In this document: positions 32,406-42,247 of the stretch, in pieces | Layout of the letters: each line of letters starts with the position of its first letter | How positions within the stretch are numbered: position 1 is the first letter of the stretch | Assembly: GCA_963821925.1 (NCBI GenBank) | Contig: CAWGFO010000011.1 | Location: forward strand, 62,001 to 126,000 | Direction: 5' to 3' | DNA: 64,000 nucleotides | Source of the DNA: JAOUEA01 sp963821925 | GTDB taxonomy: Bacteria > Actinomycetota > UBA4738 > HRBIN12 | Notes under the pieces: generated by a model | Database searches by the model: none | What the model saw: only the letters and a program-made list of their open reading frames with translations | What the model was told of the DNA's origin: nothing | Made by a program: the position numbers and the translations under genes

Positions 32406-33893
32406 CTACTTCGCGCCCGCCGCCGCGCGGTCCTGCACGAACCGCACGAGGGTCCGCACGGGCACGCCGGTGCCGCCCCGCGGCCCCAGGTCGGTCGCCC
32501 GATCGGTGAACGCCGGCCCCGCGATGTCCAGGTGCACCCACGGGGTGTCGCCCACGAACTCAGCGAGGAACCAGCCGGCCGTGATCGCGCCGCCGTAGCG
32601 GTCGCCGATGTTCTTGATGTCGGCGATCGGGGAGTCGATCAACGCGCGATAGTCGTCGTGCAGCGGGAGCTCCCAGGTGGGCTCGCCGACGGCCGTGCCC
32701 GCGTCGATGATCCACCGCATCAGGTCGCGATCGTTGCCCATGGCGCCCGTGATCGCCGTCCCGAGCGCCACCACGCATGCGCCGGTGAGCGTCGCGGTGT
32801 CCACGATCAGTGAGGGCTTCTTCTCGGCCAGGTACGCGAGCGCGTCGGCGAGCACCAGGCGGCCCTCGGCGTCGGTGTTCAGGACCTCGGACGTCGTGCC
32901 GCCGCGATGCGTGATCACATCGCCGGGCTTCTGGGCCGACCCGCTCGGCATGTTCTCGCTGCACGGGATCGCCGCGATCACGTTGATCTTCGGCTTCAGC
33001 TGCGCGATCACCTTCATCGTCGCGAGGATCGACGCGGCGCCGCCCATGTCGTCCTTCATCGTCTCCATGCCCTTGGCGTCCTTGATCGAGAGACCGCCGG
33101 AGTCGAAGGCGATGCCCTTGCCGGTCAGGGCGATCGGGACCGCGCGGCCGGCACCCGTGTAGCTGAGCTCGATCATGCGCGGCGGGTTCACGCTCCCCTG
33201 GCCCACGCCGAGGATCCCGCCGAAGCCGCCGGCCTGCAGCTGGGCCTCGTTCCACACCTTGCACGTCAGGCCGACCGATCTCGCCATCGCCTGCGCCTCG
33301 CGCGCGATCTGCGCGGGCGGCATGTCGCCCGCCGGCGTGTTCACGAGGTCGCGCGCCCAGTGCACGGCGTCGGCCACGATCCCGGCCTGCTTCACCGCGG
33401 CCTTCATCGGCGGGGCGTCCCACCGGGCGCTCCCCAGCACGGTGATCCGTCGGAGCGCGTGGCCGTCACCCTTGCCCGACTTGTACCGCTCGAACCGGTA
33501 GGCGCCGAGCGCGAGTCCCTCGGCGGCGGCGCCCACCGCGTCCGCGGCCTGACGGGCGCCGAACGCCAGCGGAACGGTCGTCGCGACCGAGCCGAATCGG
33601 CGCGCGGATCCGGCCACGCGCCCGAGGTTGCGACGCGCGGACGTCACCGAGAAGTCGGCCTTCTTGCCGACGCCGATCAGCAGCACGGCGTCGGCGGCGA
33701 ACCGGTCGCCGCGGCGCTTCGTGACCAGCAGGTCCTGCCCGCGCTTGCCCTTCAGCTTGGCCGCAGCGTAGGCGTCGGCCAGGCCGACGTCCTTGACGCC
33801 GGGCCCCGGTTGGGGGCCCTCGAAGACGGGGACGATCAACAGCCCCGTCTTCACGGTGGCGGCGGCGTCGCTGGCATACGAGAACGTGGTCAA
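32406..33893 (-). CDS. pepA: Leucyl aminopeptidase (M17)
   Basis: A 495-residue M17 aminopeptidase. The signature Asn-Thr-Asp-Ala-Glu-Gly-Arg-Leu is complete, with the two-zinc ligands in Lys-Gly-Ile-Ala-Phe-Asp-Ser-Gly-Gly-Leu-Ser and Met-Lys-Asp-Asp-Met-Gly-Gly-Ala. It removes N-terminal amino acids from peptides in the cytoplasm. I place the start at TTG 33893, eight bases behind AAGGAG and matching the family N-terminus (Thr-Thr-Phe-Ser-Tyr-Ala); the open frame runs further upstream without coding character. A TAGACT lies about 30 bases upstream of the start. First gene of the pepA-deacetylase-GNAT operon. Confidence 0.9.
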   Translation of the reverse strand: MTTFSYASDAAATVKTGLLIVPVFEGPQPGPGVKDVGLADAYAAAKLKGKRGQDLLVTKRRGDRFAADAVLLIGVGKKADFSVTSARRNLGRVAGSARRFGSVATTVPLAFGARQAADAVGAAAEGLALGAYRFERYKSGKGDGHALRRITVLGSARWDAPPMKAAVKQAGIVADAVHWARDLVNTPAGDMPPAQIAREAQAMARSVGLTCKVWNEAQLQAGGFGGILGVGQGSVNPPRMIELSYTGAGRAVPIALTGKGIAFDSGGLSIKDAKGMETMKDDMGGAASILATMKVIAQLKPKINVIAAIPCSENMPSGSAQKPGDVITHRGGTTSEVLNTDAEGRLVLADALAYLAEKKPSLIVDTATLTGACVVALGTAITGAMGNDRDLMRWIIDAGTAVGEPTWELPLHDDYRALIDSPIADIKNIGDRYGGAITAGWFLAEFVGDTPWVHLDIAGPAFTDRATDLGPRGGTGVPVRTLVRFVQDRAAAGAK

Positions 33894-34010
33894 CGTGGGC
33901 TCCTTGCGATGGGCGTCGGGGCGAAGTCTAGTAGCGGCAGGGCACAACCGACGGCCTTCCCGGATGCGACCCGGCCCGTGCCGAGGCGGGGCGGTCGCCT
34001 GCAACGTCGC

Positions 34011-34016
34011 TACCCT
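34011..34016 (+). promoter_or_regulatory. Candidate -10 hexamer (TACCCT) of a leaderless promoter
   Basis: TACCCT is followed by six bases and the ATG of the cupin gene at 34023. Confidence 0.5.
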
Positions 34017-34022
34017 GAGGCC

Positions 34023-34352
34023 ATGAAGCCGAAGGACATCCGCGACCTCGTGTGGTTCTCCGACGACGAGGCTCGGCACGAGACCCTGTTCGAGACGGAG
34101 CACCTGTGGTCCGAGATCGTCTGCCTGCAGGGCACACAGGGCCTCGGGCCGCTCACCGACCCGGCGTCCGATGCGATCGTGACCGTGCTCGCGGGCGAGG
34201 TGGCGGTCCAGGTCGGCAAGGGCCGGGCCCGGATGGGCCAATGGGAGGCCGTGCTCGTCGAGGCCGGCACCGAGCTCACGATCCGCAATGCCTCCGACGA
34301 CCCCGGGGTCGTCCTGTTCGTCCTCTCGCCGCCGCCGGCGCCCACGATCTGA
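34023..34352 (+). CDS. Cupin-domain protein
   Basis: A 109-residue single-domain beta-barrel. Motif-like strands Ile-Val-Thr-Val-Leu-Ala-Gly-Glu-Val-Ala-Val-Gln-Val-Gly and Gln-Trp-Glu-Ala-Val-Leu-Val-Glu-Ala-Gly-Thr-Glu-Leu-Thr-Ile-Arg-Asn fit a conserved cupin barrel, but the usual metal-binding histidines are mostly missing, so it may be a ligand-binding rather than catalytic cupin. It has its own apparent leaderless promoter and stands upstream of a GGDEF gene. Confidence 0.75.
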   Translation: MKPKDIRDLVWFSDDEARHETLFETEHLWSEIVCLQGTQGLGPLTDPASDAIVTVLAGEVAVQVGKGRARMGQWEAVLVEAGTELTIRNASDDPGVVLFVLSPPPAPTI

Positions 34353-34459
34353 CCGCGGCGCCGCGCCGATCGGCCCGTCCGCACCCACGAACTCCCTACA
34401 GGGAACCATCCGAAAGGACCACCCGCTCCGCCTCAAGAAGTCCCCCGAGCGTCCGATGC

Positions 34460-35227
34460 ATGGAAGTGATATGGCACGAGCCGGATCCCGGCGCGCACCT
34501 CCGGCGGCACGCGCAGGAGGGACCCGCACGGGTCATGGGCGCCGGCCGCGAGACGATCGCCCGCCGCAAGAACGGCTCGATCTTCCCGATCGACATCTCG
34601 GTGAGCGAGGCGAGGGTCGGCGACGACCGCCTGTTCGTCGGGCTGATCCGGGACATCACCGAGCGCAAGCGCGTCGAGGCCGAGCTCCAGGCCGCCAAGG
34701 CCGCCGCCGAGGAGGCCGCGACGCACGATCCGCTCACCGGCCTGTGGAACCACAACCGGGTGATCGAGATCCTGATCGAGGAGATGTCCCGGAGCGACCG
34801 CCAGGGGCAGCCGCTGTCGGTCGCGATGCTCGACCTCGACCACTTCAAGCACGTGAACGACACGTACGGGCATGTCGTGGGCGACGAGGTGCTCCGAGAG
34901 ATCGCCCGCCGGCTCGAGCGCGCGATCCGCGTCTACGACTCGGTCGGCCGGTTCGGCGGCGAGGAGTTCATGATCGTCCTGCCCGGCACCGGCCGCGTCG
35001 ATGCGGAGCAGGCCGCCGAGCGCATCCGGATCGAGATCTCGCGCGAGCCGATCCTGACGTCCGCGGGGACGCTCCGGATCACCGGCAGCCTCGGCGTCGT
35101 CACGCATCGAGGCGAAGGCCCGAACGACGCGACCGGCCTGCTCGTCGCGGCCGACGACGCGCTCTACGACGCGAAGGGATCGGGCCGGGACCGCGTCACG
35201 GTCGCGTCGATGCAGCAGGCGAGCTAG
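34460..35227 (+). CDS. GGDEF diguanylate cyclase with an N-terminally truncated PAS domain
   Basis: A 255-residue protein. Residues ~10-75 match only the second half of a PAS/PAC domain (Gly-Arg-Glu-Thr-Ile-Ala-Arg-Arg-Lys-Asn-Gly-Ser-Ile-Phe-Pro-Ile-Asp through Asp-Ile-Thr-Glu-Arg-Lys), then a coiled-coil and a full GGDEF domain with Leu-Asp-Leu-Asp-His-Phe-Lys-His-Val-Asn-Asp and the active-site Gly-Gly-Glu-Glu-Phe. It should make cyclic di-GMP from GTP. No PAS-like coding is found upstream in any frame, so the first half of the sensor is really absent. No clear ribosome site precedes ATG 34460. The end overlaps the convergent SRPBCC gene by 32 bases. Confidence 0.72.
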   Translation: MEVIWHEPDPGAHLRRHAQEGPARVMGAGRETIARRKNGSIFPIDISVSEARVGDDRLFVGLIRDITERKRVEAELQAAKAAAEEAATHDPLTGLWNHNRVIEILIEEMSRSDRQGQPLSVAMLDLDHFKHVNDTYGHVVGDEVLREIARRLERAIRVYDSVGRFGGEEFMIVLPGTGRVDAEQAAERIRIEISREPILTSAGTLRITGSLGVVTHRGEGPNDATGLLVAADDALYDAKGSGRDRVTVASMQQAS

Positions 35228-35687
35228 CCGTCGGGGGCGTCCGGCCCGGGCCCATCGCGATCACGTACCGTCGGAGGCCGTCCATCGCACGTCCCATCAA
35301 CATCCGCATCACCGGTCGGTAGCATCGCGCCGCGAGCTCCCCCACCAGGGGGATCGCGAGCCGGATGTCTTCGGTCCACGTGAACCGCGTCCCACCCTCG
35401 ACCGGACCGAGCTCCCACGATCCCTCCCCCGCCACGACGCTGCCGTGGCGGATCTCGAGACGACGAGGCGGGTCCCAGCCCGTGACCTCCATCGGCTCCG
35501 TGAACGCGGGGATGCCGGCGATCCGCGTCTTCACCGCGAGGCGGACGCCCACGCCTTCTCGTCGCTCGGAGACGACATCGACGCGATCGGCATCGAGCAT
35601 CCAATCGGCCTGCCGCTCCCAGTCCATCAGGACGGCCCAGGCCTCCTCGGGCGTGGTCGGGAGCACGATCTCGCGACGCACCTGCAT
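35196..35687 (-). CDS. SRPBCC (START-like) family protein
   Basis: A 163-residue polyketide-cyclase/START-like protein starting Val-Arg-Arg-Glu-Ile-Val-Leu-Pro-Thr-Thr-Pro-Glu-Glu-Ala-Trp-Ala-Val-Leu-Met-Asp-Trp with strands Phe-Thr-Glu-Pro-Met-Glu-Val-Thr-Gly-Trp-Asp-Pro-Pro and Thr-Arg-Phe-Thr-Trp-Thr-Glu-Asp-Ile. It probably binds a hydrophobic ligand or assists in lipid or dimycocerosate-like metabolism; no partner is obvious. It is divergent from hutI and appears leaderless (TACAGT six bases upstream). The last 32 bases overlap the end of the GGDEF gene. Confidence 0.8.
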   Translation of the reverse strand: MQVRREIVLPTTPEEAWAVLMDWERQADWMLDADRVDVVSERREGVGVRLAVKTRIAGIPAFTEPMEVTGWDPPRRLEIRHGSVVAGEGSWELGPVEGGTRFTWTEDIRLAIPLVGELAARCYRPVMRMLMGRAMDGLRRYVIAMGPGRTPPTASSPAASTRP

Positions 35688-35693
35688 CCCGCC

Positions 35694-35699
35694 ACTGTA
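35694..35699 (-). promoter_or_regulatory. Candidate -10 hexamer (TACAGT) of a leaderless promoter
   Basis: On the minus strand TACAGT is followed by six bases and the ATG at 35687. Confidence 0.5.
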
Positions 35700-35729
35700 C
35701 GGACCCGCCCGACTCCGAACCGATGCAGC

Positions 35730-35735
35730 TACGCT
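35730..35735 (+). promoter_or_regulatory. Candidate -10 hexamer (TACGCT) of the leaderless hutI promoter
   Basis: TACGCT is followed by six bases and the ATG of hutI at 35742. Confidence 0.5.
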
Positions 35736-35741
35736 TCGCGC

Positions 35742-36980
35742 ATGGGAACCCGGGGTGCGGCCGTCGCCGCGTCGATCGCCACGGCGGCCGGCCCGACGCC
35801 GGTGGGCTCGGCGTCGCTCGCCGCCACCGTGACCGACGGCGTCGACGGGGCCGGCGTGGCCTGGGAGGACGGCAGGATCGTGTACGCCGGCCCCGCCGAC
35901 GGCCTCCCGTGGGCCGCGACGATCGGTTCGCCCGAGGCCGGCTGCCTCGTACCGGGCTTCGTCGACTGCCACGTGCACCTCCCGTTCGTCGGATGGCGCG
36001 ACGACGAGTTCGAGGCGCGGCTCCGTGGGGTCTCGTACCGCGAGCTCCACGGGCAGGACGGCGGGATCTTCCGCTCCAGCCGGATGTTGCGCGAGGCCGA
36101 CGACGACGAGGTCCTCGCGTTCTGCCGTCCGCTCCTGGCCGAGATGCTCGCGCACGGCACGACGGCGGTGGAGCTGAAGACCGGGTACGGGCTCGGCGTC
36201 GAGGAGGAGCTCCGCCAGGCGCGGCTCGCGCGGCGGCTCGCCGCCGAGGCCGCCCAGGCGTGCTCGGTCACCCTGCTCGCGTGCCACGCGGTCCCCGACG
36301 GATGGGATCGCGCGGACTGGGTCCGGGCGGCATGCGAGGAGCTGATCCCGCGCGCGGCGGCCGAGGCGCTCGTCGACGCGGTGGACATCTACGTCGAGGA
36401 CATCGCCTTCACGCTGGACGACCTCGACGCGGTCGCGGGCGCGGCGGCCGCTGCCGGGCTCCCGCTGCGCGTGCACGCCGACCAGCTCGGGCTCACCGGC
36501 GCGGCGGCCCGCGCCGCCGCGCTCGGCGCGCGGAGCGCCGACCATCTGAACCACACCGACGCCGAGGGCGCCGAGGCGCTCGCGGCCTCGGGGACGATCG
36601 CCGTGCTGCTCCCGGCGTCGACGTTCTTCCTTCGGGCGAGGCCCGCGGACGTCGACGCGCTCAGGTCGGCGGGCGCGGCGATCGCGGTCGCCACCGACTT
36701 CAACCCGGGCACCTCGCCGATCTGCTCGATGCCGGAGGCGATCGCGATGGCGAGCACGGTCTACCGGCTGGCGCCGCTCGAGGCGCTCACGGCCGCCACG
36801 GCGAACCCGGCGCACGTCCTCGGCCTCGACGACCGGCTGGGGCGCCTGGAACCGGGCCTGCGCGCCGATCTGCTGCTCCTGGACGCGCCGCGGTTCGCCG
36901 CCGTTCCCTACCGGCCGGGACACGACCCCGTCGTCGCGACGATCGTGAACGGCGAGGTCGTGGCGGGGCGGGGCGCGTAG
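35742..36980 (+). CDS. hutI: Imidazolonepropionase
   Basis: A 412-residue amidohydrolase-superfamily enzyme that hydrolyses imidazolone propionate to N-formimino-glutamate in histidine degradation. It has the zinc motif Phe-Val-Asp-Cys-His-Val-His-Leu-Pro-Phe, family block Glu-Leu-Lys-Thr-Gly-Tyr-Gly-Leu, His in Ala-Cys-His-Ala-Val-Pro, His-Ala-Asp-Gln and catalytic Asp in Ala-Thr-Asp-Phe-Asn-Pro-Gly-Thr. The start at 35742 is supported by the leaderless -10. It converges on hutH, ending 22 bases away, so the hut genes are on both strands here. Confidence 0.92.
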   Translation: MGTRGAAVAASIATAAGPTPVGSASLAATVTDGVDGAGVAWEDGRIVYAGPADGLPWAATIGSPEAGCLVPGFVDCHVHLPFVGWRDDEFEARLRGVSYRELHGQDGGIFRSSRMLREADDDEVLAFCRPLLAEMLAHGTTAVELKTGYGLGVEEELRQARLARRLAAEAAQACSVTLLACHAVPDGWDRADWVRAACEELIPRAAAEALVDAVDIYVEDIAFTLDDLDAVAGAAAAAGLPLRVHADQLGLTGAAARAAALGARSADHLNHTDAEGAEALAASGTIAVLLPASTFFLRARPADVDALRSAGAAIAVATDFNPGTSPICSMPEAIAMASTVYRLAPLEALTAATANPAHVLGLDDRLGRLEPGLRADLLLLDAPRFAAVPYRPGHDPVVATIVNGEVVAGRGA

Positions 36981-37002
36981 CCGCGCGCGCCGGCGGCAGC
37001 GG

Positions 37003-38532
37003 TCAGTCCAGCGGGCCGGTGACGCCCTCGGCCGCGCGCACGAGCGCGCCCGACCGCACCAGGGAGATCGCGTCGGCGATATCGGGGCCGAACTCCCGGT
37101 CGGCCTCGAAGAACGGCACCGATGCGCGGATCGCGTCGTGCACCGCGCGCGTGGCCGGCCCCGGCTCGAGCGGCCGGCGGAGGTCGAGCGCCTGCGCGGC
37201 CGCGAGGGCCTCCAGCGCCAGCACGGTCTCGGCGTTGCCGACGACATCGCGCGCGTGGCGGGCCGCGGTCATCCCCATGCTCACGTGGTCCTCCTGGCCG
37301 GCGCTCGACGGGATCGAGTCGACCGATGCCGGATGTGCGAGCGATTTCGATTCCGACACGAGCGAGGCCGCCGTGTACTGCACGAGCATGAACCCCGAGT
37401 TCAGGCCGCTGCCGTGCACCAGGAACGCGGGCAGGCCGTTCGACTGCTTCACGTCGAGCAGCCGGTAGAGGCGCCGCTCGCTGATCGAGGCGAGCGAGAC
37501 GAGCGAGGCGGCCAGCGCGTCCATCGCGATCGCGACCGGCATCCCGTGGAAGTTCCCGCCGCTCCGGACCTCACCGGCCTCGGGCAGGACGATCGGGTTG
37601 TCGCTCACGCTGTTGCACTCGATCGAGAGGATCCCCTCGACGAACGCGAGCACGTCCCGGGTCGCGCCGTGCACCTGGGGCGCGCACCGCAGGGAGTAGG
37701 CGTCCTGGACGAGATGCGGGCTGTCCCGGTGCGACTCCCTGATCGGCGAGTCGCTGAGCAGCCGCCGCAGGTTCGCCGCGCTCGCGGCCTGGCCGGGGTG
37801 GGGGCGCAGCCGCTGCAGGCGTTCGTCGAACGGCGCGTCGGTGCCGAGCGCCGCCTCGATCGTCATCGCGGCCACGACGTCGGCGGTCCGCGCGAGCGAG
37901 GCGCCGCGGGCGGCCGCGAGCACGCCGACCGAGAGCATGCCCTGGGTACCGTTCACGAGCGCGAGGCCTTCCTTCGCCTCCAGCGAGAGCGGCTCGAGCC
38001 CGGCCCGGCGCATCGCGACCGGCGACGGTTCCACGCCGCCCTCGGGCGTCAGGACGTTCCCGTGGCCGATCAGCGGCAGCGCGAGGTTCGCGAGCGGCGC
38101 GAGATCGCCCGAGGCGCCCAGCGACCCCTGCTGGGGCACCGCGGGGATCACGTCCTGGTTCAGCATCTCGACCATCAGGTCGACGACCTCGGGACGCACC
38201 CCCGAATGGCCGAGCGCGAGTACGTGCGCGCGCAGGAGCAGCATCGCGCGCGCCTCCTCCCGCGCGAGCGGCGGGCCGACGGCGGTCGCGTGCGAGCGCA
38301 CGATCCCGTGCTGGAGCTCGGCGGCCTGGGCGGGCTCGATCCGGACGTCGGCGAGGGAGCCGAAACCGGTCGTGACGCCGTAGATCGTGGCGCCGGACTC
38401 GACGGCCGTCCGGATCACCTCGCGGGCGGCCACGACCCGGGCGCGGGCCGTGTCGGGGAAGGACACCGGGGCGCCGTCCGCGACGGCCGCGACGTCGGCG
38501 AGCGTCAGCGTCTCCCCCACCGCGACCGTCAT
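37003..38532 (-). CDS. hutH: Histidine ammonia-lyase
   Basis: A 509-residue lyase that converts histidine to urocanate, the first step of histidine utilisation. The Ala-Ser-Gly at residues 140-142 (in Gly-Ser-Leu-Gly-Ala-Ser-Gly-Asp-Leu) cyclises to the MIO electrophile. Other family blocks are Tyr-Gly-Val-Thr-Thr-Gly-Phe-Gly-Ser-Leu near residue 51, Asn-Gly-Thr-Gln-Gly and Gln-Asp-Ala-Tyr-Ser-Leu-Arg-Cys-Ala-Pro-Gln-Val-His-Gly. It starts at ATG 38532 behind an apparent leaderless promoter, so it may be transcribed separately from hutU, 730 bp upstream on the same strand. Confidence 0.95.
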   Translation of the reverse strand: MTVAVGETLTLADVAAVADGAPVSFPDTARARVVAAREVIRTAVESGATIYGVTTGFGSLADVRIEPAQAAELQHGIVRSHATAVGPPLAREEARAMLLLRAHVLALGHSGVRPEVVDLMVEMLNQDVIPAVPQQGSLGASGDLAPLANLALPLIGHGNVLTPEGGVEPSPVAMRRAGLEPLSLEAKEGLALVNGTQGMLSVGVLAAARGASLARTADVVAAMTIEAALGTDAPFDERLQRLRPHPGQAASAANLRRLLSDSPIRESHRDSPHLVQDAYSLRCAPQVHGATRDVLAFVEGILSIECNSVSDNPIVLPEAGEVRSGGNFHGMPVAIAMDALAASLVSLASISERRLYRLLDVKQSNGLPAFLVHGSGLNSGFMLVQYTAASLVSESKSLAHPASVDSIPSSAGQEDHVSMGMTAARHARDVVGNAETVLALEALAAAQALDLRRPLEPGPATRAVHDAIRASVPFFEADREFGPDIADAISLVRSGALVRAAEGVTGPLD

Positions 38533-38539
38533 GGGACGA

Positions 38540-38545
38540 AGGCTA
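38540..38545 (-). promoter_or_regulatory. Candidate -10 hexamer (TAGCCT) of the leaderless hutH promoter
   Basis: On the minus strand TAGCCT is followed by seven bases and the ATG of hutH at 38532. Confidence 0.45.
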
Positions 38546-38568
38546 CCGCGCGCGCGGGAGCGGCGCGG

Positions 38569-39263
38569 TCACAGCACCCGCACGCGCAGGTGCTCCTCGA
38601 CCGCCTCCGCGCCCGACCGCGTCACGCGGTAGGCGCCCGCCCGCGGCTCGGCCGCGATCGCCTCGACGAGCTGTGTCCCCGAGAAGTGCACCGCGGCGAA
38701 GTCGTCGCACGCGATCCCGCCGGGCACCGCGCCCGACGCGACCAGCCGATGGAAGCTCGGCCGACGCTCGGGCTCGCCGTCGTAGTGCGGGCAGAAGCTC
38801 CCCGCCAGGAACCCCAGTCCGTCGCCGAGGGCGTCGGCGCGCCCGATCCCGTAGGAGTCGGTGGTCGAGGCCTCGAACCAGCAGTTCGCGCCGGCGCTCA
38901 CGCCGCAGAGCACGACGCCCGACTCCCAGGCGGCGCGCAGGGCCGCGTCCACCCCGTGGATCCGCCAGACCGCGAGCATGTTCGCCGTGTTCCCGCCGCC
39001 CACGTAGATCACGTCCTGCTCGCCGAGGAACGCGGCGACGTCGGCGACGTGCCGGTCGAAGAGCGTCAGCACCGACGGGGTCCACCCCCGCGAGGTGCAC
39101 GCGTCCTCGAAGCGCTCGACGTAGGCGGCGGCGTCGCCCGAAGCCGTCGGCACGAAGCACACCCTCGGGCTCGACGTGCCGGCCAGCTCCACCACGTACC
39201 GGTCGAGGCGCGGGTCGTCGTCGGAGAACCCGCCGCCGCCCATCGCGACGATGTGCCGGTCCG

Positions 39264-39267
<4 letters not shown>
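38569..39267 (-). CDS. Peptidase E-like serine peptidase (S51)
   Basis: A 232-residue S51 peptidase of the dipeptidase E/cyanophycinase group. The nucleophile elbow Gly-Val-Ser124-Ala-Gly-Ala-Asn-Cys-Trp-Phe and the family blocks Phe-Val-Pro-Thr-Ala-Ser-Gly, Ile-Tyr-Val-Gly-Gly-Gly-Asn-Thr and Cys-Pro-His-Tyr-Asp are present. Dipeptidase E cleaves Asp-X dipeptides. Its ATG overlaps the hutU stop (ATGA), so it is translated with the urocanase; a link to histidine- or aspartyl-dipeptide use is inferred from that position only. Confidence 0.85.
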
Positions 39268-40931
<1,664 letters not shown>

Positions 40932-41033
40932 CGGGTCGCCTCCCGGTTCTCGTGGCCGCCGCGGGGTGCGGCGCCGCACGGCCCCTCGACGCCGATGCTA
41001 CCCGAGGTGCTTGAGGGCCTACCCGGACCCGGG

Positions 41034-41039
41034 TACGGT
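41034..41039 (+). promoter_or_regulatory. Candidate -10 hexamer (TACGGT) of a leaderless promoter
   Basis: TACGGT is followed by seven bases and the GTG at 41047; no ribosome site is present. Confidence 0.45.
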
Positions 41040-41046
41040 CGTCGGC

Positions 41047-42243
41047 GTGTCCTCCGTCGGAACCTCCCTGACCGTCGGCGGCACGCGTGACGTCGACCAC
41101 ATCCGCGTGCTGATCGCCGACGACGAACCTGCCCTGCGCGTCGCCTTGGCCGATCTCCTCGCGCACGAGGACACGATCCGCCTGGTGGGCACCGCGGGTG
41201 ACGCCGACGAGGCGATCGAGCTCGCCGTGAGCGCCCAACCCGACGTCGCCCTGGTCGACGTGAAGATGCCCGCGGGGGGCGGGCCGAGGGCGGCGCGCGA
41301 GATCATCCGGGTCTCCCCCGACACCCGCGTGATCGCGCTCAGCGCCTTCGAGGACCGGCCCACCGTGCTCGAGATGCTCCGCGCCGGCGCGGTCGGCTAC
41401 CTCGTCAAGGGCACCGCCGCCGAGGAGATCGTGACCTCGATCGGGAAGGTGATGCGCGGCGGCACGCATCTGTCGACCGAGGTGATCAGCGGGATCGTGC
41501 AGGAGCTCGCCTCGCAGCTGCGGCGTGAACAGATCGAGCAGGAGGCCCGAGATCAGCGCCGCGACGAGATCGAGCGGTTCGTGGCCGGCGAAGGCGTCTC
41601 GATGGCGTTCCAGCCGATCGTGGACCTGCGCACCCGCGAGGTCGTCGGCAACGAGGCGCTCGCGCGCTTCCGGTCGCTGCCCCTTCGCCCGCCCGACGAG
41701 TGGTTCGCCGAGGCGGTGCGCCTCGAGCTCGGCGTGCAGCTGGAGCTCGCGACGGTCCGCCAGGCCCTCGCCGCGTTGCCCCGCCTGGGTGAGGGCTACC
41801 TCTCGGTGAACTGCTCGCACCGTGCGGCCCTGTCGCCCGATCTCGCGGCCGCGCTGGCCCCGGTGGCCGACCGGATCGTGATGGAGATCACCGAGCACGA
41901 GGCGATCGAGGACTACGCCGACCTCTCCGACTCCCTCGACGCCCTGCGCGCGCGAGGGGTCCGTGTCGCGATCGACGACGCCGGCGCCGGCTTCGCGAGC
42001 CTGCGCCACACGCTGCAGATCTCGCCCGACATCGTGAAGGTCGACATCAGCCTTACGCGCGACATCGACAGCGACCGCGGGCGCCGCGCGCTCGCGAAGG
42101 CGTTGATCTCCTTCGCCGAGGAGATGGACATCACGATCGTCGCCGAGGGGATCGAGACGCAGGCCGAGCTCGATACGCTGCTGGAGCTCGGGGTGCGCTA
42201 CGGGCAGGGCTACTTCCTGGCGGAGCCGGCCTTCCTGACCTGA
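41047..42243 (+). CDS. Response regulator with EAL (cyclic di-GMP phosphodiesterase) output
   Basis: A 398-residue protein. Residues ~20-140 are a receiver domain (Ile-Ala-Asp-Asp-Glu-Pro, phosphoacceptor Asp in Ala-Leu-Val-Asp-Val-Lys-Met-Pro, Lys in Tyr-Leu-Val-Lys-Gly), a linker helix follows, and residues ~180-395 are an EAL domain with Asn-Glu-Ala-Leu-Ala-Arg, Asn-Cys-Ser-His, Glu-Ile-Thr-Glu, Asp-Asp-Ala-Gly-Ala-Gly-Phe-Ala-Ser, Val-Lys-Val-Asp and Glu-Gly-Ile-Glu-Thr, so the metal and catalytic residues look intact. It should hydrolyse cyclic di-GMP when phosphorylated. It converges on a receiver-GGDDF gene four bases away. No cognate kinase is adjacent. Confidence 0.85.
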   Translation: MSSVGTSLTVGGTRDVDHIRVLIADDEPALRVALADLLAHEDTIRLVGTAGDADEAIELAVSAQPDVALVDVKMPAGGGPRAAREIIRVSPDTRVIALSAFEDRPTVLEMLRAGAVGYLVKGTAAEEIVTSIGKVMRGGTHLSTEVISGIVQELASQLRREQIEQEARDQRRDEIERFVAGEGVSMAFQPIVDLRTREVVGNEALARFRSLPLRPPDEWFAEAVRLELGVQLELATVRQALAALPRLGEGYLSVNCSHRAALSPDLAAALAPVADRIVMEITEHEAIEDYADLSDSLDALRARGVRVAIDDAGAGFASLRHTLQISPDIVKVDISLTRDIDSDRGRRALAKALISFAEEMDITIVAEGIETQAELDTLLELGVRYGQGYFLAEPAFLT

Positions 42244-42247
42244 GCGG

